DNA of 64,000 nt from assembly GCF_000379825.1 (NCBI RefSeq), contig NZ_KB903834.1, positions 355,976-419,975 on the forward strand. Direction: 5' to 3'. The translations under genes and the position numbers were made by a program. This DNA comes from Longispora albida DSM 44784 (GTDB lineage Bacteria > Actinomycetota > Actinomycetes > Mycobacteriales > Micromonosporaceae). This document shows, one piece after another, positions 53,185 through 62,073 of this stretch; within the stretch, counting starts at the first letter, position 1, and every line of letters starts with the position of its first letter. Under the pieces are notes generated by a model. That model was given only the letters and a program-made list of their open reading frames with translations, was not told where the DNA came from and made no database searches.

Positions 53185-54336
53185 TCAGGTTAGCTGGTAC
53201 GCCGTCTCGTGCTCACGGGCATTGGCCAGCTCGGCGGCCGGGGCCCAGACCTCGTAGACGCCCCGTTCGGCGCAGCGCGCGCCCCGCCGGGCGATCGCAG
53301 CCTGCTCCGGTGTGATCAGACGCAGCCGGAGCCAGTCGCCGTCGGCTCCGGCGATCAGGCAGTCCGCCCCGCGCCAGCGGACCCGGGCGTCACGGCGGGC
53401 CAGGGTCTCGACCGGCCAGCGCCCTGCGCGGGTCCGCGACAGCACCCGGTACTCCCCCGGCGGGTCGGCGACAGCCTCGTACTCCTGGCCCTGGTACAGG
53501 CCGACGAGCTTGCTGAACACCTCCACCCCCGGGAAGAACTCCTGGTCGGCGCCGATCGGGCTGAGCAGCCGCCGCCACTGCGGCCCGGCCATCCGTGCCC
53601 AGCCGCGCTGCTCCGGCAGGTAGTGGAACAGGGTCACCTCCGTGCCGTCCGGGAGGAAGGCGAGCAGCTCGGTGAAGGCCGGCAGCGGGAGGCTCGCCAG
53701 GTCCCGCGTCACGAACTCGGGGATCAGGTGCTGGCTGCTCGGCGCGAAGCCGGTACCGAGGAGTGGCGGGCCGACGCGCTCGTGCGGCGGGAGTTCCATC
53801 ACGCCGGGCAGGTCGGGGACCTGGTAGTCGGCGGGGCTGATCGCGCGCCAGCGCAGCGCGTACACCACTTCGGGCTCCCCAGCGCCGGACGAGTCCCCGT
53901 CGACGCCGAGGAAGCGGAGGCTGGCTGGGGTGCGCAGGTGGGCGAGGTCGTGCTCGCGGTAGCAGAAACCGTGCGGGAGCTCGCCGCGCAGGTACGCGGC
54001 GGCGCGGGCCGGGCTGAGTGGCTTGAACATCCGGGTGCCCGGCCTGATCAGCGCGGAGGACCGGATCGCGGCCAGGTCCGCGCCGGGCGTCTGGGACAGC
54101 AGCTGCACCTGCGACCACGAGACGTTACGCGACAGCGGGGCACTGAGCTGGGAGTCGAAGGAAGCGGAGCCGAGCACCTCGGAGGAATGCACGAACAGCC
54201 GGAACGGGTGCCGGGCACCGGGGCGCGGGTTGGGCAGCGCACCGGGCTCGGGAACGTCGAGATACAGCTCGAACGCCGCACCGCGCGCGATCTCCTCGGC
54301 AGGGTACTGGCGGCCCGCGTACGTCACCGTACGCAT
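53185..54336 (-). CDS. Unknown protein of 383 residues next to tatD
   Basis: A soluble protein I do not recognise. It is rich in Leu, Pro and Arg, has no signal or membrane helix, and contains strand-like segments (FELYLDVPEPG, FRLFVHSSEVLGSA, EVTLFHYLPEQRGWARMAG, WLRLRLITPEQAAIA). I start at ATG 54336 behind GGTGAGG; ATG 54360 is the alternative. It ends five bases before tatD, so the two are probably one operon. A perfect 7-bp inverted repeat 42 bp upstream of the start may control it. No enzyme motif is visible. Confidence 0.75.
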   Translation of the reverse strand: MRTVTYAGRQYPAEEIARGAAFELYLDVPEPGALPNPRPGARHPFRLFVHSSEVLGSASFDSQLSAPLSRNVSWSQVQLLSQTPGADLAAIRSSALIRPGTRMFKPLSPARAAAYLRGELPHGFCYREHDLAHLRTPASLRFLGVDGDSSGAGEPEVVYALRWRAISPADYQVPDLPGVMELPPHERVGPPLLGTGFAPSSQHLIPEFVTRDLASLPLPAFTELLAFLPDGTEVTLFHYLPEQRGWARMAGPQWRRLLSPIGADQEFFPGVEVFSKLVGLYQGQEYEAVADPPGEYRVLSRTRAGRWPVETLARRDARVRWRGADCLIAGADGDWLRLRLITPEQAAIARRGARCAERGVYEVWAPAAELANAREHETAYQLT

Positions 54337-54377
54337 ACCGGCCTCACCTACCAGAGTCATGACGGCCACGCTAAATG

Positions 54378-54396
54378 ACCTACCACAACGGTAGGT
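54378..54396. promoter_or_regulatory. Inverted repeat upstream of the unknown gene
   Basis: ACCTACC and GGTAGGT are perfect 7-bp arms around ACAAC, 42 bp before the start at 54336. Candidate operator; no regulator is known. Confidence 0.45.
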
Positions 54397-54503
54397 TAAC
54401 GAAACGCGAACACACGGCGCAGGCCGCATGCCGCGCCGTCCACAGTGCTCACATTTCCGCAGCTCACGATAGATCTTGGACAGGGACCGTGACCGAAACG
54501 ACA

Positions 54504-54532
54504 GCACCCGGGGTTGCGGGAACCCCGGGTGC
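54504..54532 (-). terminator. Terminator hairpin of metG
   Basis: A perfect 12-bp stem (54504-54515 with 54521-54532) and five-base loop, 15 bp beyond the metG stop on the minus strand. Downstream sequence has only a short T-run. Confidence 0.7.
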
Positions 54533-54546
54533 CGTATCGATGCTGG

Positions 54547-56313
54547 TCAGCCCGTGAGCCGGGCCAGCTCTTCGTCCACAATCGACGGTTCGAGCTTCTT
54601 GAAGAGCGGCGTCGGCGCGGTCAGCGCCTTGCCGGGCTCCAGCGTCACCGGCTCCCAGGCCGGGAACTCGTAGTCGCCGGTCAGCACCGGGTACGAAGGC
54701 CCGCCGTCGAGGTCGTCCACCTCACGGATCTCCGGCATCGGCGCGAACACCCCGGTGCCGCCCAGCAGCTCGTGCACCTTCTGCGAGGAGTGCGGGAGGA
54801 ACGGGGAGAGCAGCGTCTTGCAGTCGTCGATCACCTGGAGCGCGACGTAGAGGACGGTGCCCATCCGGGGCTTGTCCTCCTTGAGCTTCCACGGGGCCTG
54901 GTCCGACAGGTACTTGTTGGCCTCGGCCACCACCCGCATCGCCTCGCCGATGGCCGCCTTCTGCTTGTGCGCGGCGATCAGGTCGCCGACCCGCGGGAAG
55001 GCCTCCTTGGAGAACGCCAGCAGCGCGCGGTCCTCGTCGGTCAGCTCGCCCGGCTGCGGCACGCCGCCGAAGTTCTTCGCGGCCATCGAGATGGACCGGT
55101 TGACCAGGTTGCCCCAGCCGGCCACCAGCTCGTCGTTGTTACGGCGGAGGAATTCCGACCAGGTGAAGTCGGTGTCGTTGGACTCGGGGCCGGCCACGGC
55201 GATGAAGTAGCGCAGGGCGTCGGCGTCGTACCGCTCCAGGAAGTCACGGACGTAGATGACGATCTTGCGGGAGGAGGAGAACTTCTTCCCCTCCATCGTC
55301 AGGAACTCGCTCGACACCACCTCGGTCGGCAGGGCCAGCTCGCCGTACTCGCCCGGCTTGCCGTTCTTGTCCCCCTTGCCGTCGTAGCCGAACAGGATCG
55401 CCGGCCAGATCAGCGAGTGGAAGACGATGTTGTCCTTGCCCATGAAGTAGTACGCCTTGCCCTGCGGGTCCTGCCACCAGTTCCGCCAGGCCTCCGGGTC
55501 GCCGGAGCGGCGGGCCCACTCGATCGAGGCCGACAGGTAGCCGATGACCGCGTCGAACCAGACGTAGAACCGCTTCGCGTCCCAGCCCTCGCGCGGGATC
55601 GGCACGCCCCACTCCAGGTCCCGCGTGATCGCCCGCGGCCGGAGGTCGTCCACCAGGTTCTTCGAGAACCGCAGCACGTTGGGCCGCCAGCCCTCCCGGG
55701 AGTCCAGCCACTGGTTGAGCGCGTCGGCGAAGGCCCCGAGGTCGAGGAACAGGTGCTCGGTCTCCCGGAACTCCGGGGTCTCTCCGTTGATCTTCGACTT
55801 CGGGTTGATCAGGTCGATCGGGTCGAGCTGGTTACCGCAGTTGTCACACTGGTCGCCCCGCGCCGAGGTGTAACCGCAGATCGGGCAGGTGCCCTCGATG
55901 TAGCGGTCGGGCAGCGTCCGCCCCGTCGACGGCGACAGCGCGCCCATCTGGATCTGCGAGACGATGTACCCGTTCGCGTCGAGCGCGGAGAAGACCTCCT
56001 GCACGACGGCGTAGTGGTTGCGGGTCGTGGTCCGGGTGAACAGGTCGTAGGACAGGCCCAGCCCGTGCAGGTCCTCCACGATCATCCGGTTGTACTTGTC
56101 GACGGCCTGCTGCGGGGTCAGCCCCTCCGCGTCGGCCTGGACCTGGATCGGCGTGCCGTGCTCGTCGGTGCCCGAGACCATCAGTACCCGGTGCCCCGCC
56201 ATGCGCATGTACCGGCTGAACACGTCGGACGGAACCCCGAAGCCGGAAACATGACCAATGTGGCGCGGGCCGTTGGCGTAGGGCCAGGCAACCGCGGCGA
56301 GGACGTGACTCAT
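54547..56313 (-). CDS. metG: Methionyl-tRNA synthetase
   Basis: A 588-residue class I synthetase that charges tRNA-Met. The HIGH motif is in [12 protein letters not shown] (about residues 15-26), the zinc-knuckle Cys residues are in [17 protein letters not shown] (about 144-160), and the KMSKS loop reads KKFSSSRK. The anticodon-binding helical domain follows. No C-terminal tRNA-binding (EMAP) domain is present, as usual for actinobacterial MetRS. ATG 56313 is divergent from a membrane protein gene. Confidence 0.97.
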   Translation of the reverse strand: MSHVLAAVAWPYANGPRHIGHVSGFGVPSDVFSRYMRMAGHRVLMVSGTDEHGTPIQVQADAEGLTPQQAVDKYNRMIVEDLHGLGLSYDLFTRTTTRNHYAVVQEVFSALDANGYIVSQIQMGALSPSTGRTLPDRYIEGTCPICGYTSARGDQCDNCGNQLDPIDLINPKSKINGETPEFRETEHLFLDLGAFADALNQWLDSREGWRPNVLRFSKNLVDDLRPRAITRDLEWGVPIPREGWDAKRFYVWFDAVIGYLSASIEWARRSGDPEAWRNWWQDPQGKAYYFMGKDNIVFHSLIWPAILFGYDGKGDKNGKPGEYGELALPTEVVSSEFLTMEGKKFSSSRKIVIYVRDFLERYDADALRYFIAVAGPESNDTDFTWSEFLRRNNDELVAGWGNLVNRSISMAAKNFGGVPQPGELTDEDRALLAFSKEAFPRVGDLIAAHKQKAAIGEAMRVVAEANKYLSDQAPWKLKEDKPRMGTVLYVALQVIDDCKTLLSPFLPHSSQKVHELLGGTGVFAPMPEIREVDDLDGGPSYPVLTGDYEFPAWEPVTLEPGKALTAPTPLFKKLEPSIVDEELARLTG

Positions 56314-56404
56314 GCACGAAAGCCTAGCCCTTCACCGGAATCGGTCTCCGACACGCCGCCGCCGTCCGGCTTCGCAAATGCCGCCAAGATGGTCAAATAT
56401 CTTC

Positions 56405-57061
56405 ATGACCGGTAAACCCGCAGGTGAGGACGCCGGGGACCCGACCGCGCCGCCCGTGCAGCGGGTCCGGCCGGAGTCGGTGCCCGAGGCGCCGGAAGTC
56501 GCCCAGCCCGACCAGCCGTTCTGGGCCGGCACCGAGCCGGCCCCCGCGGCCCGTGGCCGGATCAAGCCGCCCAAGCCGCCGCGCAGGCCGCTGATCGGCC
56601 TGCCGATGCTGATCGTGCTCGCGCTCGTCTCCGCGTTCTTCGCCTGGGTCAGCGCCGAGCCGTTCTGGCTGGCGCTCGGGCACGGCGACCGCGGCACCGT
56701 CACCGTCACCGCCTGCGAGGGCGCGGGGCTCGGCGCCCGGTGCGAGGGCCACTTCAGGACCAGCACCTTCGCGGTCGAGAACGTCGCGCTCTCCGGCACC
56801 CCCGACGCCGACCACCACCAGGGCGAGCAGATCCCGGCCCGGATGGTGTCCGGCAGCTCCAAGTTCGCCTACATCGGAGGATCGTCCGGCCTGCACCTGC
56901 GCTGGGCCATCGGCTTCGGCCTGCTGCTCGTCTGCGGGGCCGGCATCGCCTGGGCCACCGGGGCCTTTCGCCTCCACGGCGCGGCCCGCGTCACAGCGGT
57001 CCTGCTCAGCTTCGGGGCTCCACTGGCCTTCCTTGGCACCATGCTGGCCCTGAGCTGGTAA
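56405..57061 (+). CDS. Membrane protein with Pro-rich cytoplasmic start
   Basis: A 218-residue protein. The first ~65 residues are Pro/Ala/Glu-rich and hydrophilic; helices follow at about 70-90, 155-175 and 190-215, with an external loop containing two Cys (TACEGAGLGARCEG) that could form a disulfide. No family recognised. ATG 56405 is chosen because the character of the frame changes there. Divergent from metG; function unknown. Confidence 0.75.
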   Translation: MTGKPAGEDAGDPTAPPVQRVRPESVPEAPEVAQPDQPFWAGTEPAPAARGRIKPPKPPRRPLIGLPMLIVLALVSAFFAWVSAEPFWLALGHGDRGTVTVTACEGAGLGARCEGHFRTSTFAVENVALSGTPDADHHQGEQIPARMVSGSSKFAYIGGSSGLHLRWAIGFGLLLVCGAGIAWATGAFRLHGAARVTAVLLSFGAPLAFLGTMLALSW

Positions 57062-57083
57062 GAACAGATCAAGATCTTTATCT

Positions 57084-57117
57084 GTTACGGGCGGCGGGGT
57101 GACCCGCCGCCCGTAAC
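57084..57117. terminator. Bidirectional terminator with GNRA-type loop
   Basis: A perfect 15-bp stem (57084-57098 with 57103-57117) capped by GTGA, between the convergent membrane protein and rsmI genes. The loop fits the GNRA pattern, making a very stable hairpin. Confidence 0.8.
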
Positions 57118-57154
57118 CGGTCCCGGGCTGGGCGCGCCGGCCGGCGCGGAACGG

Positions 57155-57988
57155 TCAGCCCCCGATCGCCAGGTTGTAGACCTCGCGCCGGGGCAGCCCG
57201 TACAGCTCGGCCACCTCGGCGGCGGCGTCCCGCTTGGACATCCCGCCGGTGACCCGCTCGGCGACCTCGGCACGGAGCGCCTCGTCCGAGGGGCGTTCCG
57301 CCGCGCCGGCGAACCCGGCCACCACGATCGTGATCTCGCCGCGCGGCTGGGACTCCTCGGCCCAGGCCGCCACCTCGGCGAGCCCGCCCCGGCGTACTTC
57401 CTCGTAGGTCTTGGTCAGCTCGCGGCACACCGCGGCCTCGCGTTCGGCCCCGAACGCGCCGGCCAGGTCGCGGAGCGCGCCGGCGATCCGGTGCGGGGAC
57501 TCGAAGAAGACGAGCGTGCGCGGTTCGCGGGCGAGGGCCGCGAGGGCCGACCGGCGCTCGTTCGGCTTGCGGGGCAGGAAGCCCTCGAAGCAGAACCGGT
57601 CGCACGGCAGCCCAGACAGCGCGAGCGCCGTGGTCACCGCCGACGGCCCCGGGGCCACGGTGACCGGCACTCCGGCGTCGATCGCGGCCCGGACCAGCCG
57701 GTACCCGGGGTCGGACACGCTCGGCATGCCGCCGTCGGTGACCAGCGCGACCTTCAGGCCGTCGGTGAGCAGCGCCGCGAGTTCCGGGGTGCGTTTCTCC
57801 TCGTTGCCCTCGAAGTACGAAATGATCTTGCCTTTGATCTCCACCCCGAGGTCCCTGGCCAGCCGCAGCAGCCGCCTCGTGTCCTCTGCCGCGACCACGT
57901 CGGCCTCCGCGAGGGCTGCCGCGAGCCGTGGCGACGCATCGCCCAGATTGCCAAGTGGTGCCCCAACCAGGACAAGCTGTCCAGACAT
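57155..57988 (-). CDS. rsmI: 16S rRNA 2'-O-methyltransferase
   Basis: A 277-residue tetrapyrrole-methylase-fold enzyme that methylates the 2'-OH of C1402 in 16S rRNA. Motifs: LVGAPLGNLGDASPRL at the N-terminus, VAAEDTRRLL, VTDGGMPSVSDPGY and VAPGPSAVTTALALSGLP. ATG 57988 follows GGAG; a longer frame with ATG 58009 is the alternative. Divergent from the O-mannosyltransferase, as in Mycobacterium. Confidence 0.95.
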   Translation of the reverse strand: MSGQLVLVGAPLGNLGDASPRLAAALAEADVVAAEDTRRLLRLARDLGVEIKGKIISYFEGNEEKRTPELAALLTDGLKVALVTDGGMPSVSDPGYRLVRAAIDAGVPVTVAPGPSAVTTALALSGLPCDRFCFEGFLPRKPNERRSALAALAREPRTLVFFESPHRIAGALRDLAGAFGAEREAAVCRELTKTYEEVRRGGLAEVAAWAEESQPRGEITIVVAGFAGAAERPSDEALRAEVAERVTGGMSKRDAAAEVAELYGLPRREVYNLAIGG

Positions 57989-58038
57989 CTCAAGAACTCC
58001 GTATCCCATATGCGTCCCCGACAGCCTACGATCGGCGG

Positions 58039-59583
58039 GTGGCTGTGACCGAGACGACGCCCCTAGCAGCGCCAGACGACGCGCCCGCCGCCCCCGTGGT
58101 GCCGGACGAGGTGCGCCGGCGGCTGAGCCCGCTGATCGCCCGCGACCCGATGTCGTGGGTGTGGACGGCGGCCGTCGCCCTGATCGCCGCGACCCTGCGG
58201 CTGGTCGGCCTGGCTTTCCCCGGCGGCAAGGTCTTCGACGAGCAGCACTACGTCAAGCACGCCGAGACGTTCATCGACCGTGGTATCGAGTGGAACGTCG
58301 AGACCAACGGCGCCGACTACGTCGTGCACCCGCCGCTCGGCAAGTGGTGCATCGCGCTCGGCGAGATGGTGTTCGGCCGCAACGAGTTCGGCTGGCGGAT
58401 CGGATCGGTGGTCGCGGGGGTCGCCGCCGTCGTCATCATCACCCGGCTCGCCCGGCGGATGTTCGGTTCCACCGTGCTCGGCTGCGCGGCCGGTCTGCTG
58501 ATGGCGCTCGACGGGTTCCAGTTCGTGCTGTCGCGGTTCGCGCTGCTCGACATCTTCCTGCTGCTGTTCGTCGTCGCGTCCTTCGCGTGCCTGGTCGCCG
58601 ACCGCGACCAGCGGCGTGGCCGGTGGCTGAGCGCCCTGGAGGAGGGCAGGCTGCGGCCGAGGTTCTCCGTGCCGTGGTGGCGGATCGCCAGCGCCGTCCT
58701 GCTCGGCTGCGCCCTGTCGGTGAAATGGTCGGCCGTCACGTACGCGATCGGTTTCGTGATCATGTTCGTGGCGTGGGAGATCCAGATCCGCCGGACGGCC
58801 GGGGTGAAGCGCCCGATCTGGAACGGCTTCCTCGACGAGCTCGGCTGGGTCGCCCTCTACACGCTGACCACGATCGTCACGTACGTCAGCAGCTGGTTCG
58901 GCTGGTTCGCCAGCGACCAGGGCTGGGGCAGGCACTGGCTCCGCGACAACGGGCACTCCGAGCCGCCCGTCATCGGCGCGCTCTACAACCTGTTCAAGTA
59001 CCACCGCGACATGCTCACCTTCCACGAGGGACTGAGCGACAAGCACCCGTACCAGTCGTGGCCGATGGAGTGGCTGCTGCTCGGCCGGCCGGTCGCCTTC
59101 CACTACACGGGCGACGCGGCGTGCGGGGCTCCCCAGTGCGCGTCCGAGGTGGTCCTGCTCGGTACGCCGCTGCTGTGGTGGTCCTTCATCCCCGCGCTGT
59201 TCGCCGTCGCGTGGTTCGGGCTGTCCCGCCGCGACTGGCGCGCGTGGCCGATCCTCGGCTTCTCGCTGCTCGGCGTGTTCATCCCGTGGGTGTTCTACCC
59301 CAAGCGCACGATGTTCTACTTCTACGCCGCCCCGGCCGAGCCGTTCCTGATCCTCGCCGTCACCTTCGTGCTCGGTGTCGTGGCAGGACAGCAGGCCCGC
59401 TCGGTATCGGTACTGACGCCGGACAGGCCCGCGCGGCGGCGGACGGTCGGGGCGGTGATCGCCGGCTCGTACCTGGGCGTGATCGCGGTCTGCTTCGCGT
59501 ACTTCTACCCGATCTACACCGGCCAGGCGATCACCTACGCGAGCTGGTGGGCCCGCATGTGGCTAGGAAACCACTGGGTCTAG
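58039..59583 (+). CDS. pmt: Protein O-mannosyltransferase (GT39)
   Basis: A 514-residue membrane glycosyltransferase with about ten helices. It moves mannose from polyprenyl-phosphate-mannose to Ser/Thr of exported proteins through the Sec pathway. The catalytic acidic pair is in KVFDEQHYVKHA (about residues 69-80), and HPPLGKW follows. The Tyr- and Trp-rich C-terminal helices match the PMT family. The start is GTG 58039 or 58045. The order rsmI/PMT divergent beside metG parallels Mycobacterium. Confidence 0.93.
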   Translation: MAVTETTPLAAPDDAPAAPVVPDEVRRRLSPLIARDPMSWVWTAAVALIAATLRLVGLAFPGGKVFDEQHYVKHAETFIDRGIEWNVETNGADYVVHPPLGKWCIALGEMVFGRNEFGWRIGSVVAGVAAVVIITRLARRMFGSTVLGCAAGLLMALDGFQFVLSRFALLDIFLLLFVVASFACLVADRDQRRGRWLSALEEGRLRPRFSVPWWRIASAVLLGCALSVKWSAVTYAIGFVIMFVAWEIQIRRTAGVKRPIWNGFLDELGWVALYTLTTIVTYVSSWFGWFASDQGWGRHWLRDNGHSEPPVIGALYNLFKYHRDMLTFHEGLSDKHPYQSWPMEWLLLGRPVAFHYTGDAACGAPQCASEVVLLGTPLLWWSFIPALFAVAWFGLSRRDWRAWPILGFSLLGVFIPWVFYPKRTMFYFYAAPAEPFLILAVTFVLGVVAGQQARSVSVLTPDRPARRRTVGAVIAGSYLGVIAVCFAYFYPIYTGQAITYASWWARMWLGNHWV

Positions 59584-59595
59584 GGGTGGTGCCGA

Positions 59596-59691
59596 CCCGC
59601 TGAGACGGCCGATGCGCGCGTTGTCGGGAACCCGGCATACAACACCGGTATGCCGGAACCCCTCCGCCTTCGCCTCGGCCGTCTCAGCGGG
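59596..59691. repeat. Nested inverted repeats after PMT gene
   Basis: Outer 17-bp perfect arms (59596-59612 with 59675-59691) enclose an inner hairpin with 9-bp arms (59632-59640 with 59648-59656). It starts 13 bp after the PMT stop. It could be a terminator, a structured RNA or a small mobile-element remnant. The remainder of the 325-bp gap to 59908 contains only the operator-like repeat described below. Confidence 0.75.
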
Positions 59692-59807
59692 CCACCTCGC
59701 CTTAGACCAAGAGCCAGATCCAGAACTCACCGTTGTGCGGGTTCCATAACCGGGAGTTAACGACCGTTGCGAATTCCGGCGTTGTAAGGCTCTCTGCCTG
59801 CGGCGAT

Positions 59808-59835
59808 GCTTGGTCTGTTCCTGAGTGGACCAAGC
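59808..59835. promoter_or_regulatory. Inverted repeat upstream of MFS gene
   Basis: GCTTGGTC and GACCAAGC are perfect 8-bp arms with a 12-base spacer, 73 bp before the MFS start. A third GACCAAG occurs at 59705-59711. Candidate operator for the exporter. Confidence 0.45.
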
Positions 59836-59908
59836 GTTTCCCTCCCCTCACCCATCAGCGTGCCGCAGACGCGGCGCGCTGGTGCCGCACGCCCGCAGAG
59901 AGGTTTTC

Positions 59909-61387
59909 ATGCAATCCGGTAATCACCCGCGCCGCTGGCTGATCCTGATCGTGCTGTGCCTGGCCACGCTGGTGCTGGTCATCGACAACATGGTGCTGAC
60001 GGTGGCGATCCCGCCGCTGACCGCCGACCTGGGTGCCACGGCCCAGGACATCCAGTGGATCCTCGACTCCTACATCCTGGTCTTCGCCGGCCTGCTGCTG
60101 ACGGCTGGCAGCCTGTCCGACCGGTACGGCAGGCGGAAGGTCATGGTCATCGGCCTGGCTCTGTTCGGCCTGGCCTCGCTGGCGGCCACGTTCGTCACGA
60201 ACCCCGGCCAGCTGATCGCCGCGCGGACCGCGATGGGCGTCGGCGGCGCACTGATCATGCCGAGCACCCTGTCGATCCTGATCACGGTCTTCGACGAGAA
60301 CGAACGCCGCAAGGCCATGAGCGCGTGGGGCGCGGTGGCCATGCTGGGCCTGGTCGGCGGGCCGATCGCCGGTGGCGCGCTGATCGCCGAGTACTCCTGG
60401 GAGACCGCGTTCTGGATCAACGTGCCGGTCGCAGCGGTCGCCATCATCGCCTCGTTCGCCCTGATGCCCGAGTCGAAGGGCCCGGAGCGCAAGGCCGATC
60501 CGCTCGGCGCGATCCTGTCGGTGGCCGGGATGACCGCCCTGGTGTGGACGATCATCGAACTGCCCCACGGACTCAACTGGGCATCACTGGCGGTGGCGGT
60601 GGCCGCCCTGGCCGGGTTCGTCGCCTGGGAGCTGCGTACTCCGCACCCGATGGTGCCGCTCAAGCTGTTCCGTGACCGCACGTTCAGCGGTGGCAGCCTG
60701 TCACTGACCCTGGTCCAGATCGGCAACGGCGGCCTGCTGCTCGTGATGACCCAGTACCTCCAGTTCGTGCTGGGCTACACCCCGACCGAGGCCGGCCTGG
60801 CCTTCATTCCGCTCGCGATCGCCTCGCTGGTGTTCAACGGGATCGGCGCCGGCCTCGGCGCGAAGATCGGCAACCGGCCGATGATCAGCGCCGGGCTGCT
60901 GGCCTGTGCGGGCGGCTTCGGGCTGATGGCCACCCTCAACGCCTCCGACGGCTTCTGGATCACCGCTGTCGCCCTGGCCCTGATGGGAGCGGGAGCCGGC
61001 CTGGCCATGCCCGCTGCGGTCTCAGCACTCATGGGCGCGATCCCGCCGGAGCAGGCCGGGGTCGGCTCCGCGCTCAACGACACGATCCAGCAGGCTGGCG
61101 CCGCCCTGGGCGTCGCCGTGCTCGGCAGCATCCTCGCCGACAGCTACAGCGCCGGCATGGACAGCGCGCCCGAGACCGCCCGCCGTTCCATCGCCGACGC
61201 ACTCGCTCTCGGTGACTCTGCCCTCGCCCAGGCCGCCAGGGAAGCGTTCACCGATGCCATGTCCACCACGTTCCTGATCAGCGCTGCCGGAGTCGTGGCG
61301 GCCGCCATCGTGTCCCTGGTCGTGCTGCCCGGCCGCAAGGCCGCTGCGGCCGGGAAGACCGAAGAACTCGTCAGTACCGGGCACTGA
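59909..61387 (+). CDS. MFS drug exporter, DHA2 (14-helix) family
   Basis: A 492-residue proton-coupled exporter of the EmrB/QacA group with fourteen predicted helices. VLVIDNMVLTVAIPPL in helix 1, GSLSDRYGRRKVMV (motif A) and the GGPIAGGALIAEYSWETAFWINVP motif C region are typical. It probably expels hydrophobic toxic compounds. ATG 59909 follows GAGAGG. The substrate is unknown. A palindromic site lies upstream and a terminator follows directly. Confidence 0.93.
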   Translation: MQSGNHPRRWLILIVLCLATLVLVIDNMVLTVAIPPLTADLGATAQDIQWILDSYILVFAGLLLTAGSLSDRYGRRKVMVIGLALFGLASLAATFVTNPGQLIAARTAMGVGGALIMPSTLSILITVFDENERRKAMSAWGAVAMLGLVGGPIAGGALIAEYSWETAFWINVPVAAVAIIASFALMPESKGPERKADPLGAILSVAGMTALVWTIIELPHGLNWASLAVAVAALAGFVAWELRTPHPMVPLKLFRDRTFSGGSLSLTLVQIGNGGLLLVMTQYLQFVLGYTPTEAGLAFIPLAIASLVFNGIGAGLGAKIGNRPMISAGLLACAGGFGLMATLNASDGFWITAVALALMGAGAGLAMPAAVSALMGAIPPEQAGVGSALNDTIQQAGAALGVAVLGSILADSYSAGMDSAPETARRSIADALALGDSALAQAAREAFTDAMSTTFLISAAGVVAAAIVSLVVLPGRKAAAAGKTEELVSTGH

Positions 61388-61395
61388 GCCGCCTG

Positions 61396-61428
61396 CCGGC
61401 GGGAGGCGGGAACTCCGCCTCCCGCCGG
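61396..61428. terminator. Bidirectional terminator
   Basis: A perfect 14-bp stem (61396-61409 with 61415-61428) with loop GAACT, between the convergent MFS and reductase genes. Confidence 0.8.
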
Positions 61429-61433
61429 TGTAC

Positions 61434-61970
61434 TCAGGCCGCCTCGTAGCTCAGGTCGAGGACGCCGTTGGGGAGCGCGGCCGAACGGGTCAGCGCGAGC
61501 GGCACGCGGGTACCTTCGGCGAACAGGCGCTCACCAGAGCCCAGCACGATCGGGTGCACCAGCAGCCGCAGCTCGTCGAGCAGCCCGGCGGCGAGCAGTG
61601 TCCGGGTCAGGCTGAGGCTGCCGGAGAGGTTGATGTTGCCGCCCGGCTGGCCCTTGAGCTCTCGCATCGCCTCGAGGAAGTCGCCCTCGATCACGGCGGA
61701 GTTCTGCCACTCGGCCTTGTCCAGCGTGGTGGACGCGACGAGCTTGCGGATGCTGTTGAACTGGTCGGCCATCTCGCCGGTCTGGTGCGGCCAGACGGCG
61801 GCGAAGCCCTCGTAGGTGACCCGGCCCAGCAGCAGCGTGTCCGCCGCGGCTGTCATGGTCCCGATCGCGGCGTTCATCTCCTCGCTCATGTACGGGAAGT
61901 GCCAGGTCTCCGGGGCCTCCACGACCCCGTCGAGCGAGATGAACAGCCCGGCGACAATCTTGCGGCTCAT
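61434..61970 (-). CDS. Dihydrofolate-reductase-like (RibD C-terminal) protein
   Basis: A 178-residue NADPH-dependent reductase of the RibD C-terminal/DHFR fold. The pattern KIVAGLFISLDGVVEAPETW, LLLGRVTYEGFAAVWP, NINLSGSLSLTRTLLAAGLLDELRL and HPIVLGSGERLF is that of the YyaP/YqjY group. The physiological substrate is unknown in this group. ATG 61970 follows AGGAG. The LysR gene upstream on the same strand may regulate it. Confidence 0.88.
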   Translation of the reverse strand: MSRKIVAGLFISLDGVVEAPETWHFPYMSEEMNAAIGTMTAAADTLLLGRVTYEGFAAVWPHQTGEMADQFNSIRKLVASTTLDKAEWQNSAVIEGDFLEAMRELKGQPGGNINLSGSLSLTRTLLAAGLLDELRLLVHPIVLGSGERLFAEGTRVPLALTRSAALPNGVLDLSYEAA

Positions 61971-62073
61971 GGTGGGTACTCCTCTGTGGATCGCTTTCGC
62001 TGAACATGATCAGCTTCCGCCGCGCCGCCCGGGCCGATCAACGCACGATCGCCACACGATCGCTTACCGGGAC

